The translations under genes and the position numbers were made by a program. 64,000 nt of DNA from NCBI GenBank assembly GCA_010015805.1, contig ML978123.1, forward strand, positions 1,426,001 to 1,490,000. Reading direction: 5' to 3'. Below the pieces are notes generated by a model. The model had not been told where the DNA came from and ran no database searches. It saw nothing but the letters and a program-made list of their open reading frames with translations. This document shows positions 23,691 to 34,520 of this stretch, piece after piece (the first letter of the stretch is position 1; each line of letters begins with the position of its first letter). Source of the DNA: Rhizodiscina lignyota. Taxonomy: Eukaryota; Ascomycota; Dothideomycetes; Aulographales; Rhizodiscinaceae.

Positions 23691-23884
23691 ATGGTCGCGT
23701 CAGCCGGAGGTAGTACAATACCGGCGACACAGTGGTCGGAAACCAATACCAAAGGCATATGGAATCTTCCCCGGTGCCAAAAATTTTAATAAATGATCTT
23801 AGGGCCGTAGCCCCGTAATCAGAGATTAAACTGATTAAGAACAGATACTACACTTGATCTAAGCCAAACGGCAAAGAGAGCTAA
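23691..23884 (-). ncRNA. U2: U2 spliceosomal snRNA
   Basis: The minus strand reads TTGGCTTAGATCAAGTGTAG then TATCTGTTCTTAATCAGTTT, which is the invariant U2 5' domain. The branch-site recognition sequence GUAGUA is at 23851-23846. Stem-loop II (GGGGC-UAC-GGCCC), an Sm-type site (AAUUUUUGG, 23785-23777) and stem-loop IV (GCCGG UAUUGUACUACCU CCGGC, ending near 23703) follow in order. Length is about 194 nt against 187-188 in human. The ends are estimated: the 5' end from spacing to TTGGCT, the 3' end from the short tail after stem IV. The RNA pairs with intron branch sites, consistent with the many CTAAC-type branches in this window. Confidence 0.95.
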
Positions 23885-23919
23885 GGAAGAGAAGTCAAAG
23901 TTGGGCGAAGAATGGCGAG

Positions 23920-23927
23920 TTTTTATA
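23920..23927 (-). promoter_or_regulatory. TATA box of the U2 snRNA gene
   Basis: The minus strand reads TATAAAAA about 36-43 bases upstream of the estimated U2 5' end. This is the spacing expected for a fungal snRNA core promoter. Assignment is by position and sequence only. Confidence 0.65.
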
Positions 23928-24043
23928 CTCAGAGAAAATTTGGCTTTGGTATCTAGCACCTTCGTGGCCCTTAGTGCTTTTGCAAGCCACTGAGTGGCGG
24001 TTGGCCAAAAATAAACCCAAAGTGGTAACCACGGCCCCCCCAG

Positions 24044-24069
24044 CTGTCACGGCAGACTGTCACGGCAGA
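24044..24069 (-). repeat. Perfect 2 x 13-bp tandem repeat upstream of U2
   Basis: CTGTCACGGCAGA is present twice back to back (24044-24056 and 24057-24069). It lies about 160-185 bases upstream of the U2 5' end and is preceded by a C-run (24034-24041). The core GTCACGGCAGAC is not found elsewhere by eye. It may be an activator site for the snRNA gene; that is inference. Confidence 0.6.
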
Positions 24070-24712
24070 ATCTCACAGCCACTGAATGTCTACCTAGATC
24101 AGCAAACTCGGCAAATTTGCCACATCTTCTTTAGCATTTTGCCTCCCGAGAGCGTACGCTGCGTAGCACCGTGCTGAAGTACTACTTTTGCTAGTTTGGC
24201 GATGGCTGAAAAGCATGGAACAATCGCTCTTTCGATATTGACTCTGAAATTCCTTGTCTAGGTGTAGGCCGCTACCTTCTACACACCGCCTAGCGCTTTC
24301 CTTGGAGGATGGCGATGCTGGACACTGGCGAAGAGACGATGCCGCCCTCTCAGCGAGAACGCCGAGGAGACTATGGTCTAGATATTGGGTAGGCACATAT
24401 GAATGTTTTGTGTAGGACAGACACGAGGATAGCTACTCTTGCCATATCATACAAGATATCCACCATATTTGGTAATATTACCTGATGGGAAACTGGCTCA
24501 GCCATCGCATATCACCATTATTTGGCGACTGTTGACTAAGGCTCATCTCCCTTGCCAATGAAGTGAGGAGACCTCAGAGCCATCTATGGCATCTCTGCAT
24601 TCACTACGAGATCCGACGGAGAACTAGCACCACTCTCGCTGTGGCTCTAGAGCGGGCTGACGGCCACTATATTCATCCAGCTCGTAGCTCAAAGTTTGTT
24701 GCCACTCCAAAG
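24070..24712. other. Intergenic stretch between U2 and the hydrolase gene
   Basis: Nothing recognised. Short overlapping ORFs only. It probably holds the distal U2 promoter and the 3' flank of the hydrolase gene. Confidence 0.45.
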
Positions 24713-25530
24713 TCAAAGTTTCTCGCCCGCAGCCTTCCTGATCACTCCCACTGTGAACTCTGGTCTGCTTAGGAAAGGAGAGTGATCTCCATCACACCTC
24801 TCAATCTTCCAGCACTCTGGGTTCGCGGCAACGATGGCTTCCTGTATTTCAATTTTCACGGCTTGGTCATTCTCGCACATCAAATACGTGCTCGGGAGGT
24901 GACGAAATGCTTCATACGTCAGCGGCGACATGAACGCCTTCCAGGCATGGCTTCGGAGATGCTTCTTTGCTTCGGCCTGGAGTTCTAGAGAGCATTCGTT
25001 GTAAAACCAGGGTTCCGTGTCGCGCACATAACTCAAATCGCCCTAGTTACATTCGTCAAACGTTCCGCTAATGAGTTTGTTACCAGATGCAATACCTCTA
25101 TTATCGTCCTCTCCGCTTGGAGCGGCTTTCCTCCGTTCCTCTGCCATACCCAGGCCCCAAGCGGAATGACGACGGCACACATATATACCATTGCGACTAC
25201 GCCTCCTCTTCGAACACCGCTACCCTCCCAATCCTTCTTCGTCAGTCCTCTCACAGCCTCCGAGCCCACCGTCCCGCTGTACGAATGAACGACAAGGACA
25301 ACATCTTCTCCCTGGTAAAGATGAGACAAGAGCGCAGCTCGAATGGCGTCGACGTCTACATCCCAAGATTGCGGTGGAGGCTCACCACGGAGATCACAGC
25401 CAATACTGGGTAACGAAACAGGATGGGTTTTGTATCCATGGCTGGAAAGAATGGAGGTTATGGGCTGGAGGCACGCAGGATCATGCCACGCTCCAGGGGA
25501 GAAGGCGATGGTTGGCTTGGGTGAGGACAT
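24713..25530 (-). CDS. Alpha/beta hydrolase (methylesterase-like)
   Basis: Two exons (25530-25096 and 25042-24713) give 254 residues. The start MSSPKPTIAFSPGAWHDPAC is the family's usual N-terminus, so the 45 open codons upstream are left out. The nucleophile elbow is VVHSYSG (Ser near residue 80), the acid is probably Asp of CENDQAV, and the general base His of GDHSPFLSRP. The 53-bp intron (25043-25095) uses GTATTG...CTAG. An in-frame alternative donor 12 bases downstream would add four residues but leave only a 41-bp intron. SPLTYEAFRHLPSTYLMCEN is typical of fungal members of this salicylate/alkaloid-esterase-like group. Substrate is unknown. Confidence 0.88.
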
Positions 25531-26308
25531 GTTGTCCGATGAGCATTTAAAATCATGTCGGCGGTGGGATCTTATATATTTCTCACGGTGCATAACTACT
25601 AAGCTCATTCGCCTAAGTTGAAGGAGGCTGACGGCGCTTCCTACTTCGGTCAAGATTGTGCTCAAACGGGCCTATGACAGACGGATGCATTACTAAGCCT
25701 CCTTTGTACTGTGCATGAACTAGCTACAGGTAAGAGGATGATCTACAAGATATCTTTCAAGCGGATATATTTCTGGAGATTGAGTCCATTTCCATTTTCC
25801 TACCCAGATGGCTAAATGTGTTGTTGCGCGGAGAAGGTCTCCCGATGCTGGAAAACGCAGTCTGAATATCCATACAAGCTCCTGGATACGCGCAAATCTT
25901 GATTGTAGATCTCCTTCTATGAATAAAATAAGGAGATACGTATGTCTGAAGTGTTCTCTTGCACATCATCCACTGCCGGCAAGCGGCTCAAGAGAAAGAC
26001 GTGCCTTCTATCCTCAAATTCAATCTACCAATGCAAACTGCGGCCAAGCTCTGCATGACGAGCATTGCCCTAGATAGACTGCTGAGCAGTCTAAAAGCAT
26101 TGGGGTGAAACATCCACAAAGTGTCCATTTACGCAAGAAAAAAGTCCGTGAGGGAAGTCGAGTTCTCTGTCTTGTCGTTCAGATACTATTAGTACATCAG
26201 AGCAAAGCTTCCCCAACGCCTCGCTGAAAATCAAATGAAGCAAAATGACCAATAGTCCATCTGCCGTAACCCAGTGGCGATCTAAAGAAACATCGTGAAG
26301 TGCCGTTA
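25531..26308. other. Intergenic stretch, hydrolase promoter and PRPP synthetase 3' flank
   Basis: No gene recognised in about 0.8 kb. Small ORFs at 25757-26312 overlap on both strands and have no family features. Confidence 0.45.
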
Positions 26309-28186
26309 TCAATCGTAATGCATGAAAAGCTGACTTATGCTCTCACCAAACTTGTTCCGCCTGATAGCCTCCGATAGCAGAGAACTCACGTCCAGAATGG
26401 TCAGCTTCTGGCTTCTTTCCGCCTTCTCTACATCGATGGGGAAGCTGTTCGTCACAATGATCTTCTCGATGCACTCGCAGCTCTCCAGTTCCTCAAGGCA
26501 GTTGTCGCCAAAGAGGCCGTGTGTGGCAAAGCAGTAAACTTTTGTCGCACCCCCGCGCTTTATAACGGTCTCGGCTGCCGCAACCCATGATCCCGATTTG
26601 TCGATCATGTCGTCGATGAGGAAGACAGGTCGATCTCGTACGTTGCCAACAAGTGTGACCATCGTTTCGACTTCCGAGTCCTGCAAGTCTTCCTCCTCTT
26701 CCTCAGAAGTTGCCCCTACATCGATATGGCCACCGATCACACTCTGAGTCTTGAAAGATGAAGTTGTAGATATGAATGAAGACATCATGTGCTCGGGAGG
26801 GTCGCCGGCATCGGAACTGCCTCCCCGAGCACTGTGCATGCCATCGTATCCAGAGATACGAGCGAGTCGTGGAGTTGCGCTGGCTGACGCGGCAGAGATT
26901 GATGGTGAGGGCTGCTGCTCCTCTTCGTCAACGATGTGGCCGTGGATAAGTCGACCCGTAATTACGTCGCGTGCGCGCTGAGAACTGTGAGGATCTGTCC
27001 ATAGATTGGTCTAACACTCATTCACTTACCTCGTCCGTAAATTCCTCCTCAAGCTCAGCAATTGTCGTTGGCTCTGTCCGACTTCTTCGAAGATCATTCG
27101 CTGGGGGTGTATCGGGTGTATCGGGGGGAGGCGCTGGGCTGAGCAGAGGTATTATTGGAAATTTATCGTCCGGTTTTAGCGGAATAGGTTGTGAAATCGC
27201 TCTCGAGCTTCTGGTCCCCGCGCTGGGAGTACCCATTCCGTTTGGAGTGGTATCATCGCTCTCAACCTTGTCCTGCGTTTCGACCCCCTCGCTAGTGAGC
27301 TCTTTCTTTTCGTCCTCTTTCGAGTCCAGACTCCCGTTCTCTTGATGCTCGTTGAGGCCATCCACAAGCTTCTCCAGTATCATACTTCCAGCCATAGAGT
27401 ATGGATCATGCAAGTGATGCCCAAGAAACCTTCGTCTATCCGTCGTCACAATGCCAAAACTCAGCTTGAGAGCATCTGCTAAGCTGGTCACTCTCTTCGT
27501 GCCGCCTGCATTCTTGCTCACAACCACTGCTTCTTGCCAATTGCGTATGTGTGTCTTTATCCACCGTGCGATAAGGGGCTCTGCGACGAGGTTGTCCACT
27601 GTGCACTTGAAAAAACCCTGCATCTGGCTCGCGTGGAGATCGATTGTGATGACGTGGCTGACGCCGGCTACATGGAGGAGGTTGGCAACCATTCTGGCTG
27701 TAATGGCGCCTCGATGGGACTTTTTCTTCGATTGACGGCAGTAGGGGAAGTATGGCATGACGGCTGTGACAAGTTAGATCTCGCCTGAAGACCGAACGAC
27801 TGTCATAATTACCTGTGATACTCTTCGCTGATCCGCCTTTGCATGCAGATATCATAATGAGTAGTTCAACGAGGTTGTCATTGATCCTGAGCTGTCAGTC
27901 TTGTCCCGGTCGATTTGTGCGATATAGCCATACCTGCTGCTGCCACTTTGTACGATGTAGACATCCTGATCGCGAATTGAAGTCACTGTAGCTCATTAGT
28001 TATCACACTCACTACTTGAAGTATTGAGTACGGCGCAGCTTCACAAGACGTACATATTTGCACGCTCGTCTCTCCATTGCTAAACTTTGAGAGCTCAGCC
28101 TTGCCTTGTTTCTGGCCCAGTCGATCGCATATGCCCTCCACCAGCGCAGGATGCGACGAGCCTGAGAAGATCTGGGCCTGCCGCAT
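26309..28186 (-). CDS. Ribose-phosphate pyrophosphokinase with large non-homologous insert (Prs5-like)
   Basis: PRPP synthetase subunit, which makes phosphoribosyl pyrophosphate from ribose-5-phosphate and ATP for purine, pyrimidine, His and Trp synthesis. Five exons (28186-28054, 27985-27934, 27886-27813, 27763-27030, 26977-26309) give 553 residues against about 320 in canonical enzymes. Conserved blocks include AQIFSGSSHPALVEGICDRL, VYIVQSGSSRINDNLVELL, PYFPYCRQSKKKSHRGAITA and ITIDLHASQMQGFFKCTVDN. The PRPP loop is variant, LIDDMIDKSGS instead of DDMxDTxGT. About 200 residues of low-complexity Glu/Ser/Pro sequence interrupt the fold between TTDRRR and TLVGNVRDRPVFLID, with RARDVITGRLIHGHIVDEEE embedded. 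This resembles the yeast Prs1/Prs5 inserts; the Prs5 assignment is tentative. It diverges from the GNAT gene. Confidence 0.9.
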
Positions 28187-28623
28187 CTTGTCTGGACATG
28201 GAGAAGTGCGTTGTTGTGGATAAGAGCTGCTTGAGAGGAGGGGTACACAAATTTCGAAAGCCGTTGCGGCTCACGCGATGTCAAGGGTCCCCACGTCTTG
28301 CTGCAGGTCGCCGTTTAAGTTAATGGGAAGCGCGGAACCTTGACTTTAGGGCGGAGGATTTACAGCTAGACAAAAAGTGTGGTGATATACACATTTAATT
28401 GAGTAATTCGCTCGGTTGCTATCCGTTCTCACTTGTTTGCTCGTACTTAGTTACCGCGCAGCCCTGTCCGCATGAAGCGATAACAGCTTTTGGGACACCT
28501 TTTTTGATCGCCAAACGTTCTGATTCATACCTGCATATATGGCACCGTGAGATTTTATAAGATGTAGCTAACAACGATCATTTTTAGGATGCAAACCAAA
28601 TTCTAACCATCCTATCCCCGACA
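28187..28623. other. Divergent promoter, PRPP synthetase / GNAT
   Basis: Shared upstream region of 437 bp. No recognisable operator. A short minus-strand ORF runs into it from the PRPP gene, but its frame is unrelated. Confidence 0.45.
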
Positions 28624-29283
28624 ATGGCAGCAAACGTACGCGACGCTGTCACCCTCCGCCCGGCGATGACTGCCGATATGGCTCCAATTGCCAAATTCCA
28701 CGCCTGGTACGTCGAAAACACAGTTATAACGTTTCGCAAGGACGCAGTAGAGCCATCAGAGCTTCTCGAGGGGTATCAGAAGATCCTAGACCAGCAGCTG
28801 CCATACATTGTCGCTGTCCCCGCGCAGGGGACCGTTGAGGAGCAAGAACCAATTGGTTTCTGCTATGCGTCAGGTTTCCGTTCGGTCAAAGCAGGATACT
28901 TCCAAACTGCCGAGCTGTCTCTGTTCTGTCACCCTGAACACAGGGGCCGAGGCATTGGTACAATGCTACTTCAGCGCATGCTTGCGATCCTCAAGGAGCC
29001 GGAGAAGTTTCCGGAGTATGCAGGGCCTAAGGGCCCAAGGACAAAGGAGGAACGAGTGAGACAATTCATCGCATGTATGAGTGTGGATGTGGATGCAAAG
29101 AAAAAGGGACTGGCGCTGAAGGAATATTATGAATCTTTTGGATTCGAGCAGAGAGGACACTTGAGAGAGGTTGGATTCAAATTCGGCCGATGGTGAGTCT
29201 GTCCCTGAAGCCCGTTCTTGCTGCCATATTGATTGGGCAATATCAGGATCGACACGATCTATTTGCAGCTCACTCTGTGGTGA
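28624..29283 (+). CDS. GNAT-family N-acetyltransferase
   Basis: Acetyl-CoA-dependent acetyltransferase of the phosphinothricin-acetyltransferase-like group. Two exons (28624-29192 and 29247-29283) give 201 residues. The acetyl-CoA-binding motif A is LSLFCHPEHRGRGIGTMLLQ (RGRGIG, about residue 112). The fold ends in YYESFGFEQRGHLREVGFKF. The 54-bp intron restores GRWIDTIYLQLTLW and then TGA, the expected final beta-strand. Without splicing the frame would stop just after GRW. About 20 residues (PEKFPEYAGPKGPRTKEERV) are inserted after motif A. Substrate cannot be told. Confidence 0.88.
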
Positions 29284-30642
29284 GAATCGCTCGTCTAGAT
29301 CGCGGAGGCACTTTTTTTCCCCTCCAGTAGGTCCTGTTTACAGTGAGCATACGGGAATATCTTGATAGCCTCCGTCCAATATTTCCTTATCTATGCTTAA
29401 ATTGTGGTTCGCGATAATTAGGCGGTCAAAGAAAAGTGCCAGACCTCTCCTATCGAGGGGAGCATTCCCTGCTATCGTTGAATTGCTGACCAACCAAGAA
29501 AAGTTTCGAGTGGACCGCCCCACAAGAGGATGGTCGCATGAGTGAAACAAGCCTCTGAAACGGGGCAATTAATAGACACGACTCCATCTGGGGAACTTCG
29601 GGCCGTTTGGTGAGGCTGCCAAAGCGAACTGTTCGTGCTCACGATGGTCTCCATCGGCAGCATCGGAATGTCGGCAGGGAGTACTCTATGGTCACCGCTC
29701 ACCTCAATATTGACAAAGCTTTAGATCGAAGATGACCGTTCTGGCTTCAGCAGACTGTTGTGCCGTGTCACAAAATACGTCATAAGCACGCAGCGGGAAA
29801 TCGCATTTGGAGAAGCTGTGGGTGTGTGCAGAGTTTGAGATCCTGAAATTGATTGTGAGCAAAATGCCTAGGCAGACTACCCCTACCAAATTCAGGACCG
29901 CGTATATGGACCTAAGTATACATCGGGGTGAAGGGGAAAAGGAGAGGGGCATGGACAATAAAACAATCTTCAGCAAATCAATGGCCAGGATACGTGCCAC
30001 CGGAAGTGAATCCGATGGGTACAGTAACGTGACTCAAAATCGCTGTGCGTGATCCAAAACTTGAGAAAGCCGCCAATGCGCCACCAAAAAAAAGCCCGCG
30101 AGGGCCGAACGTTGGCAGCGCACCACCTTGGTGGTCCAACAGTCTAGGATATCGCAAAGTGCCACGGTGCTTTCGCCGGAACGTGCAGGGGGGGATTTCC
30201 AGGAGAAAACGAGTGATTCGCCAGGACGCCATGCTTTTTTTCTTTTTCATGACAGGGAAGGGACAGTAAGAAAACCAGCCGCCGTTGTCGCTGAGCCGTG
30301 CATCAAAAAACCCTCGCCAAAATGCGATCAAGGAAATTTGGGTCGTGGCAGAAAGCCACGTTCAAGGCGCTGAGAAAGGTGTAATTTGTGGTCGCGAACC
30401 TTTGGGTCAATGGATCCGAGTCCTCGGATCGCCCTGGCACCATTGACGTCGATCGGTGCAGGCACACGAATGGAACCTTGCAACGCATCTGGGGCATGGG
30501 GCATCAGCAAAGAACTCGAACACAGCAACGTTTCAAACAATAGGAAAACGAGCAGACTGTCGCAAGGTGCCATTGATGGGATAAGTGAATAGAGAGACTG
30601 CCAGCGCTTACCTTTCGCGAACCTCATCACACCATTCTCGAT
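29284..30642. other. Intergenic stretch of about 1.4 kb
   Basis: No gene recognised. Several frames of 60-117 codons overlap on both strands between 29338 and 30630 with no domain features and are left out. It contains short A-runs and a T-run (30236-30247). Confidence 0.45.
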
Positions 30643-30807
30643 TTAGGCCTTGTACGTGCAGGGTTGGCACGTCTTCAGCTTGCACTTCGAACACTCGTAG
30701 ATGTACCAGTGAGGGCCGGAGTGGCACATGTGGCAGTTCCACAAGATGAGGGTCGTGTCCGACTTGAGGAGCTTGAAGTCGTGCTGGCAACTGCCGGATG
30801 CAGCCAT
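30643..30807 (-). CDS. Cys/His-rich 54-residue microprotein (zinc-binding candidate)
   Basis: A complete small ORF of 55 codons in a different frame from the longer ORF at the same place. The start context AAAAAATGG is excellent. It begins MAASGSCQHDFKLLKSDTTL and carries WNCHMCHSGPHWYIYECSKC followed by KLKTCQPCTYKA. Cys/His spacing C-x2-C-x11-C-x2-C-x5-C-x2-C, plus CQH and two further His, looks like a compact cross-brace or DC1/ZZ-like zinc module. A possible 5' UTR intron lies just upstream on the minus strand: donor GTAAGAATC near 30923, acceptor TATAGTCAG near 30855, with a GTTAAC branch. I do not know a named family with certainty; short fungal proteins of this look exist. It is isolated between two gene-poor stretches. 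Confidence 0.72.
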   Translation of the reverse strand: MAASGSCQHDFKLLKSDTTLILWNCHMCHSGPHWYIYECSKCKLKTCQPCTYKA

Positions 30808-33800
30808 TTTTTGGATCTCGGTGTTTTTGGTTGTTTGGGTTGAGTTTGCCGTGCTGACTATAAACTGTTAACGAAATCACGCGTTGCCTTTGAAAAAAGG
30901 ACGTCATTCGGAAGATTCTTACGTGTAGGTGCAAGACCGGAGAATATCTGCAGGATGCAAGGTACCAGCAATTGTTTGGTGAGGTGTGGGAGTGTGGAGG
31001 TGGAAGTTGGAGGCTGCTTGAGTTAAAGGTCGAAGCAAGCTGATGGTGTTGGGCCCAAAGGGGCTAGCGCAGGCTACCAGGGCTGTGCACAGGGCTCTGG
31101 CGCGTGGACTTTAAGGAGAGCTAGCAGGCAAGGTTGACGTTGACCGCAAACTCGAATCTCGCGGATGTCGGGTATGGAGATGGAGTGGTCAATCACAGTT
31201 GGGAATTGATGGAAGTGCCGCGTCGGTTTGGAGGAGCCGTCAACCTTATATCCTCCAGCACCCACGGATCATGCTGGTGCGCCTGTGACAATTGCACTGT
31301 TGCTTAGCCTGTCTTGGATGGCCTCTCTATCACGATGTGACTGCTACTGCACCGGCTTTGACAAACGACTGATATAGGCAGCGTCACAAACGCTATGGCC
31401 GCGCGCTCAAAGTGTCAGTGAGGGCTCCAAAGGGGGAGCCGTCATACCTATACTCCCTCGACTGTTCCCTATTCCAGCCAGTCGTCAATCGAATGCGGCA
31501 TGGCTGAGCGAAGCTTGTCAAACTTGGATCCTTCTGCCGGGGCCACGGATCTGGGAAAGGTTGCAGTCGCGCCTGGGTGTAGCTGAGAGCCCGGCGATGG
31601 AGGGCCAAAGACTCGTCATCCGCATCACTCGGAAGGGAGGGAAAGGGCGGGTGGATATCCAAGGGCTCACTGCTAGTGGCGGGTGCTACAAGATGCGATT
31701 TGGCCTCGCCGTCATGGGCGGCAGAACGACAGGGAGTGGGCAATCGGGGGCGGGTCTTGAGTGTGCATGGAAGCGTTCCTTGAGCTCAGAAACGCTCACC
31801 GGCGTGCTGCAACGGCCATTCTTCTGGAAGGGCTATCGATTGCGGAGGTGGGAGAAAAAGGAAATGCTCCAATGGCTGGCGCAGATGGCGTCGTGGAAGC
31901 GCGGATCGCCCATTAGCGGGCTGATTTTAAGGTTTAGGTGCTTCTGCCATGATTCAGGCGGAGAATTCCTCGCACAATGGGCACAATCCCTTGAGCATCC
32001 CTCCTCCCCTTGAGGGCGAGAGGGAGAAGCAGCCAGCCAGCCTCGCCGTTTGATTGCTCTGCTCACGGCGCCGAGCGGACCAATGCAGATGCCGGTGGAG
32101 ATGTCGGGTCGCCGAGTAAGCAGCCATATCGACATCACGCGACGAGGGTGGAGGTGGAGGATGGGCGGGAGTCGAGAATCGCGAGGTGCAGAGGCGTCGA
32201 CAGAGGGACAGAGGTTCGCAGTGCGCTCACCGAGCGTCGCTGCATGGGCCGACGTCAAGAGGCCTGTCTGACCCAAAGGAGCGGCTTGCAGCACCGAAAC
32301 TTCCCACATCCATGGCTGGCGCGCAGGGAAGGACAGCCACTGGGCCTAGGAGCCGTCGGTCTCGCGTTGGACCTGACTCTCTCCACCTCCTCAGTCCCAG
32401 ACCCCTCCCAAGTCACAACCCAGACGCCGAAGTATTGAGCCGTGCCGCTTCCGCTCTCAACGCGCTCCTACACGGCCAATCGAGCAATCCTCCTCTCCGG
32501 CATTTCTTCCTTCGTTCTCGCTATAGACTGGTTTCCGCTTGCCGCCCGCTTCTCACCGCATCCATGCCGGCCATCCTTCAAACAACCCTCCCGCCAGATC
32601 CAGCACGTTGTGCATGCCTCGTCGGTGCTTCTGCACCTTACTCCAACCGGCAGATTTGTGGCAGGGTACACAGATCATAGCTTGGCTTGGCTCTCCTGCA
32701 AGATCCATACCTACTGTGCTCGAAACCTGGGCAGAAGATTCTGCAGCCCTGCGTCGCTTGTGCTCCCAGTGCCGCCACAGGTAGCACATGGAAGTCTTCC
32801 GCTGCATGCAGCACAAACTTAGGTTGACGACAAAGGCGATGCGTTGCTTGCGAGCAGACCAGAGCATCGCAAGTTGCAGCAGCAGATCTTGTGACCTCAC
32901 TGGGATGTCTGGACCAGGTACCGATGCACCTCATATTCAGCCAGGAGCGCGCATGTACACGACTTCAAACGTAAGAGATGCTGCGGGTCATCAACCGTAT
33001 GTAGCCGTATCCCCTGGGCCATGAAGAGCCAATTGCTCCTCCAACAGTCGCTCCTACACCGCTGGACCTATGGTAGAGCCTCTATACGCGCGCTTCCATG
33101 CGAGTTGGCAACGTTGGACTTTGCTGTTACGGCGATCCCGACTTCTGCATTCGGTGCCTTGCATTCGGCCGGCCTGCCGGATGCGGCCTGCTGCATCAAT
33201 ATAAAACTCACCAAGCCGACAGCTATTTCTCCTACTCGCCCGTGGCTATGTCCAACTTCGCTTGCAACGTCGTCGTCGATCGCTCGTGGGCATGGGCGAT
33301 GGTGTGATGCCGGCCGTCGGCGCTGCCAACTTTTGCACTACCCGTCAACTCCCTTGTAGCGCGATTTGCACTACTCAAGGTCTGAAACCTGTCTTTGAGC
33401 ATTGTCAGACCGCTTCTGCGGGCCGTGGCAGACCGCTGCGGATGCTGTGCAACTCGAGAAGCGAGCGACCACGCCTACAGAATTCTCTTTAGGCGACAGA
33501 AGCTTTTTAGGGAGCGTGGCACTCTCACACCATTCCGCATATCGCTCAATCGACTCTTCTATGACTGTTCCATTTATATTCGTGTGAGTTGTATCACACT
33601 TCTAGAATATCTCCTTCTTTTAGAGCTTCCACCTGGAAAAGTTATTGCTATGCATCACGAAATGGGTACTGAGATGCCATTGATATTTCGGACGTGTCAT
33701 AGAAATAAAATTCATTTCCAACCAGGTTACAGATGTGCCATTATATTTCAAGAGTCCTCTTGTTCGTTTCTTGGAGGCGAAAGCGTTCACATCATCTTGC

Positions 33801-34520
33801 GACTTGTCCGCTTGTTCAGTTCAATGTCTTTTTTTTTAATATAGACGTGTACTTGTCTTGGAGACGAGTGAGGAAAGTCCTTGCACCGTTTTGAGATACT
33901 GCTAGTCAAATCGTGCAGTCTAGATCTCGGTCTTTGCTGCTCATCGGTCAGTTGTGGATGGAGATATTCCATATCTGCTCTCTGATCTCTATCTCTGAGA
34001 ACAGTGGCAATCAGTTCTCTCTGCATATCGCTTCTACTTCCACAAGCCACAAGCAGCCATTTCCCGTGACACCTCGCACCCGCTGAGGCTCAAATTCAAG
34101 CAAGCCTCGCGACTCAGGTACCGGAAGCAATCAATTGGATACCAAAACGGCCTGCAGGAACAGGGGATGGCGCAACGCCGATCCAGGTACCGCTATCATC
34201 GTGATGGCGCTTTGCCAGGGGATGCTGGTTCCGTGACACAGCACAATACAGCGGAGCTGCAGGATGCGGCGAAACAGTACCATTATACGGCAGGGGAGAT
34301 GCTTAATTGGCTCGAATGAGAGTGGTATAAATAGAAAGAGGCTTCTCAAACAGCAGTTGGTTCTGATTTTTGAAGTTTTCAGACTTGCGGAAGGAACTCT
34401 GCAGAATGGCAGGATTGTTAATGTCGAGTTCTGAGCATCGGGCTGCGTTGTCCCACTTTCTCCTATTCTACAACAAATCCATATTCTCTCCAATCGAGAA
34501 CCATTCACATCTCCATCCAA
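30808..34520. other. Intergenic stretch of about 3.7 kb
   Basis: I see no recognisable protein or RNA gene. Many frames of 60-160 codons overlap between 31393 and 33844 without family features. The part near 33780-34050 is T-rich. It may hold the promoter of the microprotein and the 3' flank of the SNF2 gene; most of it is unexplained. Confidence 0.4.

Noticed and set aside
23499-23789. 96-codon plus-strand ORF
   Set aside because: It overlaps the U2 snRNA on the opposite strand, whose identity is clear; the reading frame is coincidental.
31561-32680. Overlapping plus-strand ORFs of 140-165 codons
   Set aside because: No domain, overlapping frames, no start or splice support; treated as chance frames in a GC-richer patch.
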